Of a DNA stretch of 34,022 nt, positions 1 to 9,450 are shown piece after piece; position 1 is the first letter of the stretch, and each line of letters starts with the position of its first letter. The position numbers and the translations under genes were made by a program. The notes beneath the pieces are model-generated. The model ran no database searches and was not told the DNA's origin. It saw nothing but the letters and a program-made list of their open reading frames with translations. Origin of the DNA: Streptomyces triticagri (GTDB taxonomy: Bacteria; Actinomycetota; Actinomycetes; Streptomycetales; Streptomycetaceae); contig NZ_QUAK01000020.1 in the NCBI RefSeq assembly GCF_003429565.1, forward strand, positions 23,571 through 57,592, in the 5' to 3' direction.

Positions 1-53
1 GTGGAGGTGGCGGTCGGCGGTCGGCGGTCGGCGGTCGAAGTCCACTCGGGCAT
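1..53 (-). CDS. possible N-terminus of a leftward gene, cut by window edge
   Basis: An ATG at 53 opens a leftward frame that stays open to the window edge (17 codons, beginning MPEWTSTADRR). An AAAGGA sequence lies about 10 nt upstream of the ATG. The support is mainly positional: a good promoter overlapped by an inverted repeat lies directly upstream, as is usual for an autoregulated repressor such as a TetR-family protein. No conserved domain is visible in 17 residues, so the identity is a guess. An in-frame ATG at 86 is a less likely alternative start. Confidence 0.35.
   Translation of the reverse strand, partial: MPEWTSTADRRPPTATS
11..38. repeat. heptamer tandem repeat
   Basis: Four contiguous copies of CGGTCGG, the last with one change at its final base. 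The repeat falls inside the putative leftward N-terminal coding region. It is probably a slippage-prone simple repeat; its period of 7 would shift the frame if the copy number changed. Confidence 0.6.
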
Positions 54-91
54 GGTGTGCCGGTCCTTTGGCTGCGGAGGAAGCATGAAGC

Positions 92-137
92 GGAACGGTG
101 CTCCATTTACGATACGGAGCACCGTTCCACTTTGCAA
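92..137 (-). promoter_or_regulatory. leftward promoter overlapped by a perfect 13-bp inverted repeat
   Basis: GGAACGGTGCTCC (92-104) and its exact reverse complement (116-128) are separated by 11 nt. Read leftward, TTGCAA (137-132), a 17-nt spacer and TATCGT (114-109) make a sigma70-like promoter. One arm fills the spacer and the other lies just past the -10. This is the geometry of a repressor operator over the promoter of the gene starting near 53. The alternative is a rho-independent terminator for the oxidase gene ending at 146, but no U-tract follows. Confidence 0.55.
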
Positions 138-145
138 GGCCGGCC

Positions 146-2307
<2,162 letters not shown>

Positions 2308-2409
2308 ACGGATCTCCCGGACTGCGGCTCCCGGCCGGGCCGTCCTCCACCGGACGGGCGCCCGGGGCGAGTGTGCGTGCGCCTGGCGGTCGTACGTCCT
2401 CACGGTAAA

Positions 2410-2445
2410 GGCGCCGCCCCACGCGGCAGTGGGCGGGGCGGCGCC
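2410..2445 (-). terminator. GC-rich hairpin, probable terminator after the DUF3048 gene
   Basis: GGCGCCGCCCC (2410-2420) pairs perfectly with GGGGCGGCGCC (2435-2445) across a 14-nt loop, 20 bp past the stop of the DUF3048 gene. It has no U-tract, which is common for terminators in this lineage. Confidence 0.6.
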
Positions 2446-2465
2446 CGGGAGGTGGCAGCCGTGGG

Positions 2466-3461
2466 TCAGCGGTCGGCGTACACCACCCAGACCTGGCCGG
2501 GCGCGAAGGGCATGCGCTCGCCGTCGGAGAGCGTGAACGTCGTCCCCGACTCCGCCGATGGCCGCTGCCACCGCGTCTCGTAGGCCTTGCCGTCGCGCAG
2601 GACCGTCGCTCGGCCGCTGCCGACGGTCTTGATGTACGGCGTCACCGAGCCGTTGACGTCCTTGTACTTGGACGGCGGCATGTCCACGTGCTGGATGACG
2701 ACCGTGCGGGGGGCCATCTGCCTGCCGTTGGTCTGCATCGCCGCCGACCCGTCGAACGACACCTTCCAGCGCTCGGCGGCCGGCGACCAGCGGAAGGTGT
2801 GGCTCGCCGCGGAGTACCGGACGGTGCGCTCGGTGGCCGGGGAGCCGCCGGCCGGGGCCGCTCCGAAGCGGAAGCCGATGTCGGCCGGCTTGTCGGCGTT
2901 CGGCGCCGACTCGAGAATCGCCTGCGGCCGGACGAACAGATTGTGCGGTGCCTGCCGGCCCGACTTGCGGAAGTAGGCACTCGGGACGCTGCCGTGGGCG
3001 CGGTCGTACAATGGCGAGTCCCGCAGCACCTTGTTGAGCTCGCTGCGCACACCGGAGTACGCGAGCGCGGGCCGCCCGAACTGCCGCAGCAGCTCCACGT
3101 CCGACTCGCGGGCGCTGCGCACCGGACCGACACTGTCGGGCTGCCGGCCGCTGTACACGCCCATCAGGCGGCTCATGCCCCCCTCGACCTTCTCGACGTA
3201 CACGATGTCGGCCTTGTTCAGGCCGTGGTGGGGACGGGCGCCGCGTGCGTTGTCGAACTTCACCGCCAGGACACCGCTCTGCGGCGCCTCGACCCCCGTG
3301 TACGGGGACTTCTCCTGCGGCGCCTCGGCCGCACTCACCGAGCAACTGCCGTAGGCCGCGCCCAGCGTCAGGGCGCCCGCCGCGACCAGGGCGGGCACGG
3401 TGGTGCGCCGCAGCGTGCGGTGCGGCTTCCGTACGGCCCGGGTCACATTCCTGATGGTCAT
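2466..3461 (-). CDS. DUF3048 domain-containing exported protein
   Basis: 331 aa. A basic N-terminus and hydrophobic stretch (about residues 18-45) look like a signal peptide or membrane anchor. Then comes the DUF3048 core: LAVKFDNARGARPH, ADIVYVEKVEGG, SVGPVRSARESDVELLRQF, and a C-terminal subdomain ending GQVWVVYADR. The family includes Bacillus YerB; its biochemical role is not established, and an extracytoplasmic location is expected. ATG at 3461 has GGAGG 8 nt upstream. A paralogue lies at 9451-10404 with the same core motifs and the same C-terminal ending. A strong hairpin follows the stop, so it may be monocistronic. Confidence 0.85.
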   Translation of the reverse strand: MTIRNVTRAVRKPHRTLRRTTVPALVAAGALTLGAAYGSCSVSAAEAPQEKSPYTGVEAPQSGVLAVKFDNARGARPHHGLNKADIVYVEKVEGGMSRLMGVYSGRQPDSVGPVRSARESDVELLRQFGRPALAYSGVRSELNKVLRDSPLYDRAHGSVPSAYFRKSGRQAPHNLFVRPQAILESAPNADKPADIGFRFGAAPAGGSPATERTVRYSAASHTFRWSPAAERWKVSFDGSAAMQTNGRQMAPRTVVIQHVDMPPSKYKDVNGSVTPYIKTVGSGRATVLRDGKAYETRWQRPSAESGTTFTLSDGERMPFAPGQVWVVYADR

Positions 3462-3686
3462 CACATACGCCTCCGTCGGCCCCCCGAGGACATGGCTGGC
3501 GCACACATGCCTCGCGCGCGGGCGCCCGAATCGGGAAGCCGCCATCCACCCGGCGACGTTCACTCGTTCCGGCCCGATCCACCCGGTCGGCGGCGCGGCA
3601 GGTGGACCGGCAGGCAGAGGTGGACGATCCGTGGTGCCGCGCGCCAACTAGCTGCCTGGCGGTGGCAGTTGATCGGATCCGCGTGC

Positions 3687-4655
3687 TCAGGCCTCGGCAG
3701 GGAAGCGCCGCAGCGCACCCGGCAGCCGCGCACCCAGGGGCGACATGCCGCCGTCGGCCCCGTGCCGGGCCAGCAGATCGAGCACCAGCCGGCCGCGGCG
3801 CACCCGCTCGCGCGCGGTCGCCAGGGCATGGTCACGCAGATGGGCACCGTACGGATAGATGCCCTGCGCCCTGCTGAGGCCGAACTTCAGATAGACCGGC
3901 GCACCGCGCCGGATCAGTTCGGCCACCTCGTACATCCGTACAAAGCCGCCGAGGTCGTCCGGCGCCTCCACATAGAAGTCCATCGGAGCCGCGCTCCGGC
4001 GGCGGATCTCGGTGAGCTGGGACAGCGTCAGATCGGAGGGCACATTCACCGAGTCGGCGCCGAGACGCTCGAAGACGCCGTACGAGGCCGGGTTCACCGG
4101 GCCGATCAGGGCCGAGACCTTCAGGGTGGTGTCGGCCGGCAGGACGCCGTCCGTACGCAGCCGGTGCAGCGTCCACAGGACGCCCTCGTCGGCCACGAGG
4201 AGGCAGCGCACGCCGAGTTCGGTGGCGCGCAGCGCGTCCTCGACACAGCCGGCCAGCGCGTCGTGCCCCCGAGCCCGCAGTCCGCCGCCGCCGGAGTCGC
4301 TACGGGTCGCGGCGCCCGTGTCCCAGGTGCCGCGCGGGCCGGTGAACAGGCAGAGCTCGACGTCCTGTTCGGCGCAGGCCGCGACCATCTCGGTGATCTC
4401 CGCGTCGGTCAGCATCCAGATGCCGCTGCCCTGACTGATCCGGTGGACGGGCACGTCGAGGCGCGCGCTCTCCCCGAGCACCGTGGCCAGCGCCTCCGGG
4501 CCCTCCACGGAGGGGATCTCGGTGCGCCAGCTGCCGCCGTCGGGGAACGCGTGCGGGGAGGCGTCGGCCGGGTCGGGGGCCGGGGTGGGGAGGCCGATGC
4601 GGGCGAGCGCTTCGGCGCCGGGACGGCGTGCTGCTGCGCTGGAGGAGGCGGACAC
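3687..4655 (-). CDS. U32-peptidase-like TIM-barrel protein, unknown function
   Basis: 322 aa, no signal peptide. The sequence suggests a beta/alpha barrel related to the loosely named 'U32 peptidase' group of actinobacteria: TEIPSVEGPEAL, VHRISQGSGIWMLTDAEI, ELCLFTGPRG, LGVRCLLVADEG, GADSVNVPSDLTL, PMDFYVEAPDDLGGFVR, PVYLKFGLS. I see no recognisable protease signature. Position is the best clue: it is last in a leftward gene set with a sugar-acid dehydratase and a polyol dehydrogenase, so a role on a sugar-derived keto-acid is possible (inference). The GTG start has AGGAG only about 4 nt upstream, so the exact start is moderately sure. Confidence 0.65.
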   Translation of the reverse strand: MSASSSAAARRPGAEALARIGLPTPAPDPADASPHAFPDGGSWRTEIPSVEGPEALATVLGESARLDVPVHRISQGSGIWMLTDAEITEMVAACAEQDVELCLFTGPRGTWDTGAATRSDSGGGGLRARGHDALAGCVEDALRATELGVRCLLVADEGVLWTLHRLRTDGVLPADTTLKVSALIGPVNPASYGVFERLGADSVNVPSDLTLSQLTEIRRRSAAPMDFYVEAPDDLGGFVRMYEVAELIRRGAPVYLKFGLSRAQGIYPYGAHLRDHALATARERVRRGRLVLDLLARHGADGGMSPLGARLPGALRRFPAEA

Positions 4656-4721
4656 GGGGCTCCTAGAGGTCGATCGGTGCGGGGTGTCGCGGCATGGGGA
4701 CGGGGTGCGGACAGTGTGCGT

Positions 4722-5765
4722 TCAGGGCCGGAGCAGCACCTTGCCCACCGCCGGATCACCGCTGCCGACCAGGGCGACCGCGGCCTCGTAGCGCTCCAGC
4801 GGGAACTCGTGGGTGATGAGGCCGGCCGGTTCGAGCAGGCCGAGGCCGAAGGCGCGGACGGCATCGGCCCAGGCCGACGAGGAGGCGCCGAACACCGAGC
4901 GCACCGTGAGCTGACTGAGCGACAGATGCACCGGGTCGATGCCCCTGGCGCCCTCGGCGAACATGCCGGTCAGCACGACCCGGCCGCCCCGGCGGGCCAG
5001 CAGACAGGCGTCGTGGGCGGTGTCCGGGGCGCCGGCCGTCTCCACCACCAGGTCGAAGAGGCTCTCGCTCGCGGCGAGTTCGGCAGCCTCGGCCGGGGCC
5101 AGGCCCTGTGTCGCACCGTACGACACGGCCTGCTCGACGCGCGCGGCCCGCGGGTCGACGGCGACGAGCGCGGCGGGTGAGCTCGCCCGGAGCAGCTGCA
5201 CCGCGAGGAGCCCGAGGGTGCCGGCGCCGACCACCGCGATCCGCTCGCCGGGCACCGGCGCTCCGGCCGTGACCGCACCCGCGACCACCGCCGCCGGCTC
5301 CAGGAGCGCCGCCGCCCGCAGGTCCGCGGCGTCGTCGAGCAGATGCAGCAGGCGGGCGGGCACCACCACATGGTCGGCAAACGCGCCGGGCTCGGTGAAT
5401 CCGGTCTCCGCGTACCCGCCGGTGCACAGGCTCGTCTCGCCGTGCCGGCAGCGCGCGCACACCCCGCAGGCGCGGAAGCCCTCGGCGACGGCCTTGCGGC
5501 CGATCAGGGCCGTGGACACACCCGCGCCGGCGGCCTCGACCGTCCCGGACCACTCGTGCCCCGGGACCACGGGGTAGCGGACATAGCCGGGGGCCCTGCG
5601 GCCGTCGTAGAGTTCGCGGTCGCTCATGCAGATGCCCGCGGCCGCGACGCGCAGGCGGACCTCGCCGGGCCCGGGCTCGGGGAGCGGCCGGCGGATGAGG
5701 CGATGGCTGCCGGGACGGCCGACCACGATCGAACGGCTCGTCAAGGACGCAGCGTCCGCGCTCAC
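4722..5765 (-). CDS. zinc-dependent alcohol/polyol dehydrogenase (MDR family)
   Basis: 347 aa medium-chain dehydrogenase of the sorbitol/threonine dehydrogenase type, using NAD(P). Catalytic zinc ligands are visible as Cys46 (GICMSD), His70-Glu71 (PGHEW) and the Glu156 region. The structural zinc site is Cys100, Cys103, Cys106 and Cys114. The Rossmann fingerprint GAGTLG is at 180-185. GTG at 5765 overlaps the stop of the upstream dehydratase (GTGA) and has GAGG 8 nt upstream, so the two are translationally coupled. Context suggests oxidation of a sugar or sugar-derived alcohol; the substrate cannot be read from the sequence. Confidence 0.88.
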   Translation of the reverse strand: MSADAASLTSRSIVVGRPGSHRLIRRPLPEPGPGEVRLRVAAAGICMSDRELYDGRRAPGYVRYPVVPGHEWSGTVEAAGAGVSTALIGRKAVAEGFRACGVCARCRHGETSLCTGGYAETGFTEPGAFADHVVVPARLLHLLDDAADLRAAALLEPAAVVAGAVTAGAPVPGERIAVVGAGTLGLLAVQLLRASSPAALVAVDPRAARVEQAVSYGATQGLAPAEAAELAASESLFDLVVETAGAPDTAHDACLLARRGGRVVLTGMFAEGARGIDPVHLSLSQLTVRSVFGASSSAWADAVRAFGLGLLEPAGLITHEFPLERYEAAVALVGSGDPAVGKVLLRP

Positions 5766-6910
5766 TTCGGAGACCTCTTCTCCCAGCCCTCGGCCCACAG
5801 GTCGAAACGGGCCTGCTGCTGGGGGAACTCGGCCGCCGCGTCCGCATCGAACTCGACGCCCAGGCCCGGGCCTTCGGGAAGCCGGAAGTATCCGTCCACC
5901 ACCTCGGGCGCGCCCTTGACCACCTTCTTGATCTCGGCGTCGGCGAAATCGTTGAAGTGCTCCAGGATCTTGAAGTTCGGTGTGCAGGCGGCCACTTGGA
6001 GAGATGCCGCGGTCAGGACCGAACCGCCCACATTGTGCGGCGCGACGAGTACGTAGTGGGTCTCGGCGGTGGCCGCCAGCTTGCGGGTCTCCAGGATGCC
6101 GCCGATATGACCCACATCGGGCTGGATGATGTCGGCGGCCTGGGACTCGAAGAGCTCGCGGAACTCGATGCGGTCGTGGATGCGTTCACCGGTCGCGACC
6201 GGGATCTCGACCTGCTGGGCCACCTTGCCGAGCGCCTTCAGGTTCTCCGGCGGCACCGGCTCCTCCAGCCAGGCGGGTGCGAACGGCGCGAACTCCCGGG
6301 CCAGGCGCACCGCGGTGGCGGGGCTGAACCGCCCGTGCATCTCCAGCATCAGCTCCGTGTCCGGGCCGACGGCGTCCCGTACGGCCTCGATCAGGGAGAC
6401 GGCATACCGGGTGCCGGCCGGGTCGAGCTCCATGCTGCCGGTACCGAACGGGTCGATCTTCAGGGCGCGGTAGCCACGGGCCAGCACGGCCCGCGCCGCC
6501 TCGTGGTACGCCTCGGGCGTCCGCTCCGTGGTGTACCAGCCGTTGGCGTACGCCTTGACCCGGTCGGTCACCCGGCCGCCGAGCAGCTGCCACACCGGTA
6601 CGCCGAGGGCCTTGCCCTTGATGTCCCAACAGGCCGTCTCCACACAGGCGATGCCGGACATCACGATCTCGCCGGCCCGCCCGTAGTCGCCGTACTTCAT
6701 CCTGCGGACCAGGTCCTCGACGGCGAACGGGTCACTGCCGAGCAGGTGGTTGGCCTCGGCCTCGCGCAGATAGCCGATCAGGGCGTCGGTGTGACCGAGC
6801 ATGCGGGTCTCGCCCACGCCGGTGAGGCCCTCGTCGGTGTGGACCTGGACGTAGGTGAGATTGCGCCAGGGCGTCCCGACGACGTGCGTGCTGATTCCCG
6901 TGATGCGCAA
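5762..6910 (-). CDS. enolase-superfamily sugar-acid dehydratase (galactonate dehydratase-like)
   Basis: 382 aa, mandelate racemase/muconate lactonizing group. Expected to dehydrate an aldonic acid to a 2-keto-3-deoxy acid with Mg2+. Visible active-site elements are K151-I-D153, metal ligands Glu190, Glu216 and Glu242 at 26-residue intervals, His192 in EMHGRF, Asp265/His268 (QPDVGH) and His292 (APHNVGG). The spacing matches D-galactonate dehydratase, except that the first metal ligand is Glu rather than Asp. The start is TTG at 6910, with GAGGGG 8 nt upstream and a product of family length; no other start has a good site. First gene of the leftward set, behind a consensus promoter. Confidence 0.85.
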   Translation of the reverse strand: MRITGISTHVVGTPWRNLTYVQVHTDEGLTGVGETRMLGHTDALIGYLREAEANHLLGSDPFAVEDLVRRMKYGDYGRAGEIVMSGIACVETACWDIKGKALGVPVWQLLGGRVTDRVKAYANGWYTTERTPEAYHEAARAVLARGYRALKIDPFGTGSMELDPAGTRYAVSLIEAVRDAVGPDTELMLEMHGRFSPATAVRLAREFAPFAPAWLEEPVPPENLKALGKVAQQVEIPVATGERIHDRIEFRELFESQAADIIQPDVGHIGGILETRKLAATAETHYVLVAPHNVGGSVLTAASLQVAACTPNFKILEHFNDFADAEIKKVVKGAPEVVDGYFRLPEGPGLGVEFDADAAAEFPQQQARFDLWAEGWEKRSPK

Positions 6911-6981
6911 GGAAGTTGCCCCTCGGTCCGGTGGAGGCGGGCGCGCTCGGCGCGGGCTCGTCCACGAGCGGATTGTTCGAG

Positions 6982-7002
6982 ATTTCGTCACACGTTCGAA
7001 AT
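6982..7002. promoter_or_regulatory. candidate IclR operator
   Basis: ATTTCG (6982-6987) and CGAAAT (6997-7002) form an inverted repeat with 9-nt spacer, lying within about 25 nt downstream of the predicted leftward transcription start. GTTCGAAAT (6994-7002) recurs in inverted form as ATTTCGAAC at 7170-7178 in the leader of the neighbouring IclR gene. A shared word near both predicted starts suggests one regulator acts on both directions (inference). Confidence 0.55.
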
Positions 7003-7011
7003 GGTGGCGTG

Positions 7012-7041
7012 ACCGTAATCAGGGGCCGGGAGCAGTGTCAA
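7012..7041 (-). promoter_or_regulatory. sigma70-type promoter for the dehydratase set
   Basis: Read leftward: TTGACA (7041-7036), an 18-nt spacer, TACGGT (7017-7012). The -35 is a perfect consensus and the -10 fits TANNNT. Predicted start is near 7005, just before the ATTTCG/CGAAAT repeat. Confidence 0.65.
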
Positions 7042-7111
7042 TGGGGGTGTTCGGGGTGACGCACCGGCCGGGCGGTGCGCATCGACGGCGCGGACCGGGT
7101 CCGTACGGGCA

Positions 7112-7141
7112 TTGCCGGGTGAAGTGCCGGACGCTTAGCCT
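7112..7141 (+). promoter_or_regulatory. candidate promoter for the IclR gene
   Basis: TTGCCG (7112-7117), an 18-nt spacer and TAGCCT (7136-7141) give a predicted start near 7148. The ATTTCGAAC word at 7170-7178 would then lie about 25 nt into the transcript, mirroring the arrangement on the other strand. Confidence 0.5.
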
Positions 7142-7222
7142 GTGTTCGCGATGCCGGTCGACGACCGGAATTTCGAACATATGGCACGACCCGACGAAGA
7201 CGACGCAAGGCGGAGGGCGGCG

Positions 7223-7993
7223 ATGGCGCGACTCGTCCCGGCGGTCACCAGATCGCTCGACATACTGGAACTCTTCCTGGAAGGCGACGGCACGCTCTCC
7301 GCACCCGAGGTCACCCGAAGCCTGGGCCTGCCCCGCACCACCGTGCACGAGTTGATCGCCACACTCACCGCGCGCTCCTACCTGGCGCCGGTGCCCTCCC
7401 GGCCCGGCCGCTACCGCCTCGGCGTCCGCACGTATCAGCTGGGCAGCCGGTACGCGGAGGACCTCGACCTCTCCGCGGAGGGCCGGCAGGTCGCCACCGA
7501 GGTGGCCCGGACCTGCGACGAGACGGTGCATGTGGCGATACTCGAAGGCACCGACGTCATCTACATCGCCAAAGTGGACTCCACCCACGCGGTCCGGATG
7601 GTCTCGGCGGCCGGCCGCCGGCTGCCCGCACACTGCACCTCGGTCGGCAAGATGCTGCTCGCCTCGCTCCCCGGGACGGAGCTCGAGGCGCGACTCGCGG
7701 ATCTCGAACTCACCGCGATGACCCCGCACAGCATCACCGAGCCGGTCGAGCTGCGCACGGCACTCGACACCGTCCGGCAGCGTGGTGTGGCCGTCGAGCA
7801 CCGCGAGTCCAACCCGGACGTGAGCTGTGTCGCCGCCCCGGTGCGCGACCGGACGGGCCGGGTGGTCGCCGCCCTGTCCATCTCGGTGCCGATGATCCGC
7901 TGGAGCGACGCACGGGAGCAGGAGCTCGCGGAGCTCGCCCTCAAGGGCGCCGGAGAGCTGTCCGGGCGCCTCGGCCACCTGGGCGCGCAGTGA
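7223..7993 (+). CDS. IclR family transcriptional regulator of the sugar-acid locus
   Basis: 256 aa. An N-terminal winged helix-turn-helix (about residues 5-65, VPAVTRSLDILELF followed by SAPEVTRSLGLPRTTVHELI) is followed by an IclR effector-binding domain with HCTSVGKMLLA and VAAPVRDRTGRVVAALSIS motifs. I chose ATG 7223 because GGAGG lies 6 nt upstream and the product has normal IclR length; upstream ATGs lack good sites. Divergent from the dehydratase set and overlapping the lactonase start, so it probably responds to the pathway's sugar acid or lactone (inference). Confidence 0.9.
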   Translation: MARLVPAVTRSLDILELFLEGDGTLSAPEVTRSLGLPRTTVHELIATLTARSYLAPVPSRPGRYRLGVRTYQLGSRYAEDLDLSAEGRQVATEVARTCDETVHVAILEGTDVIYIAKVDSTHAVRMVSAAGRRLPAHCTSVGKMLLASLPGTELEARLADLELTAMTPHSITEPVELRTALDTVRQRGVAVEHRESNPDVSCVAAPVRDRTGRVVAALSISVPMIRWSDAREQELAELALKGAGELSGRLGHLGAQ

Positions 7994-8856
7994 GGGTGGT
8001 GGGCGCGGCCCGCGCCGAGGTCGCCGTCCGCGCTCGGGCCGAACTCGGCGAGGGCCCCACCTGGGACCCGGCCGGCCGGCGGCTGATCTGGGTGGACATC
8101 CTGGGCTCCCGGGTGCACGGGTACGAACCGGACACCGGCCGCCGTACGGTGCTCGCCACCGAGCAGCACGTCGGCGCGGCCAAGCCCTGCGCAGCGGGCG
8201 GCCTGGTGGTCAACCTCCGGGACGGTGTGGCCCGTTACGCAGCCGACGGGTCCTTCCGCTGGCTGCATCACGACCCGGTCCCTGGCCGCCGCGGGAACGA
8301 GGCGATGGTCGCCCCGGACGGCGCCCTGTGGGCGGGCACCATGTACTACGACGAACGCCCCGGCGGCGGGAACGTCACCCGGATCGCCCCCGACGGCACC
8401 GCCACCGAGCAGCTCACCGGGGTCACGGTCAGCAACGGCACGGGCTGGAGCCCGGACGGACGCCGGATGTACTACGTCGACACACCGACCCTGCGGGTGG
8501 ACGTGCTCGACTTCGACCCCGGCACCCAACGGGCGAGCGGCAGACGGCCGTTCGTGACCGTGCCGCCCGGCTCGGGGCTGCCCGACGGGCTGTGTGTCGA
8601 CGCGGAGGGCTGCGTATGGGTCGCCTTCTGGGACGGCGGCGCCGTGCGCAGATACACGCCGGACGGCCGGCTCGACCGGACGATCCCACTGCCGGTGCAG
8701 CGGCCGACGTCCTGCGCCTTCGGCGGGGACGGGCTGCGCGATCTGTACGTCACCACCGCACGGACCGGACTCGGCGATCCGTCCGGGCCGGCCGGTTCCC
8801 TCCTGGTGGTCCCCGGTGTCGGGCAGGGGAGGCAGGAAGCGCCGTTCGGGGGCTGA
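7990..8856 (+). CDS. SMP-30/gluconolactonase family lactonase
   Basis: 288 aa six-bladed propeller lactonase, expected to open an aldonolactone to the acid. Metal-site residues are recognisable: Glu21 (GEGPTW), Asn149 (VSNGTGWSPD) and Asp199 (LPDGLCVD). The pocket motif usually written RxND is here RGNEA, with PDGALWAGTM after it. GTG at 7990 overlaps the iclR stop (GTGA), so the two are coupled. It supplies the step expected between the dehydrogenase and dehydratase encoded leftward; the gene order supports one pathway. Confidence 0.88.
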   Translation: MRVVGAARAEVAVRARAELGEGPTWDPAGRRLIWVDILGSRVHGYEPDTGRRTVLATEQHVGAAKPCAAGGLVVNLRDGVARYAADGSFRWLHHDPVPGRRGNEAMVAPDGALWAGTMYYDERPGGGNVTRIAPDGTATEQLTGVTVSNGTGWSPDGRRMYYVDTPTLRVDVLDFDPGTQRASGRRPFVTVPPGSGLPDGLCVDAEGCVWVAFWDGGAVRRYTPDGRLDRTIPLPVQRPTSCAFGGDGLRDLYVTTARTGLGDPSGPAGSLLVVPGVGQGRQEAPFGG

Positions 8857-8890
8857 GTCAGGGCGTGTGACGGGCGAAGTGTTGTGCCCC

Positions 8891-9379
8891 TCACGCCTGC
8901 GGGAAGTCGCCCGTCGAGCCGTCGATCAGCTCCCTGATGATGTCCATGTGGCCGGTGTGCCGTGCGGTCTCCTCGATCATATGGATCAGCACCCAGCGCA
9001 ACGACACGGTGCCGCCCGGGAACTCACCCAGATCCTCCGGCTCGAGTGCATCGATGGTGCGGTCCGCGGCGGCCCGTGCGCGAGCATAGAAGGCGAGGAT
9101 GTCCTCGGTGCTCTCCTCGGGCCCGGCCCGGAAGTCCGCGTCCTCCTCCACCGGCAGCGGCTCCGCGGGGCGGTCGAAGGCCAGACAGAACCAGCCGTAC
9201 TCGCAGCACGCCAGATGCTTCACCAGGCCGAGCAGATTGGTCCCGGTGGGGGTCAGCGGTCGGCGCAGCTGCTCGTCGTCGAGCCCGCGCAGCTTCCAGA
9301 GCACCACGTCACGGTGGCGGTCCAGACCGGCCCGCAGACTCTCCTTCTCGCCGCCGGTCATCACCTCGTCGTCCGCCAT
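8891..9379 (-). CDS. DinB/DUF664 family protein (possible mycothiol-dependent enzyme)
   Basis: 162 aa four-helix bundle of the DinB superfamily. The metal-binding histidines are visible: His55 in LVKHLACCEYGWF, and His141/His144 in ARHTGHMDII. Actinobacterial members include mycothiol S-transferases and stress-related proteins, but this one's substrate is unknown. ATG 9379 has AGGAGG 8 nt upstream. It converges with the lactonase gene (34 bp between stops), with no strong hairpin between them. It lies downstream of the DUF3048 lipoprotein gene with a 71-nt gap, so co-transcription is possible. Confidence 0.85.
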   Translation of the reverse strand: MADDEVMTGGEKESLRAGLDRHRDVVLWKLRGLDDEQLRRPLTPTGTNLLGLVKHLACCEYGWFCLAFDRPAEPLPVEEDADFRAGPEESTEDILAFYARARAAADRTIDALEPEDLGEFPGGTVSLRWVLIHMIEETARHTGHMDIIRELIDGSTGDFPQA

Positions 9380-9450
9380 GGGGAGCACCTCCTGGGGTGT
9401 GACGGTCCAAGGACGCCCACCGTACTCACCCGCGCACGCGGCGCACGCAC

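Larger units (their letters stand above)
6911..7222. other. divergent regulatory region between dehydratase and iclR
   Basis: No gene in these 312 bases. They hold the leftward promoter with its operator-like inverted repeat, the rightward promoter for the IclR gene, a second operator half-site in the IclR leader, and a roughly 95-nt leader for the dehydratase with a short GCTCG/CGAGC stem (6954-6969 area). Possible earlier IclR starts (GTG 7142, ATG 7151, ATG 7181) lie in the right part but have poor ribosome binding sites. Confidence 0.7.

Noticed and set aside
3652..3668. Short hairpin CTGCC/GGCAG between the U32-like and DUF3048 genes
   Set aside because: The stem is only 5 bp and lies upstream of the DUF3048 gene rather than directly after a stop; too weak to call a terminator.
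2688..5180. Rightward open frame of 830 codons
   Set aside because: It is antisense to three well-supported leftward genes and shows no domain; high G+C leaves long antisense frames open.
7142..7222. N-terminal extension of the first IclR protein from GTG 7142, ATG 7151 or ATG 7181
   Set aside because: None has a good ribosome binding site, and the operator-like word at 7170-7178 lies there. ATG 7223 has GGAGG at proper spacing and gives the usual family length.
8857..8890. Possible terminator between the lactonase and DinB genes
   Set aside because: Only a short imperfect CAGG-CGTG/CACG-CCTG pairing is present; not convincing.
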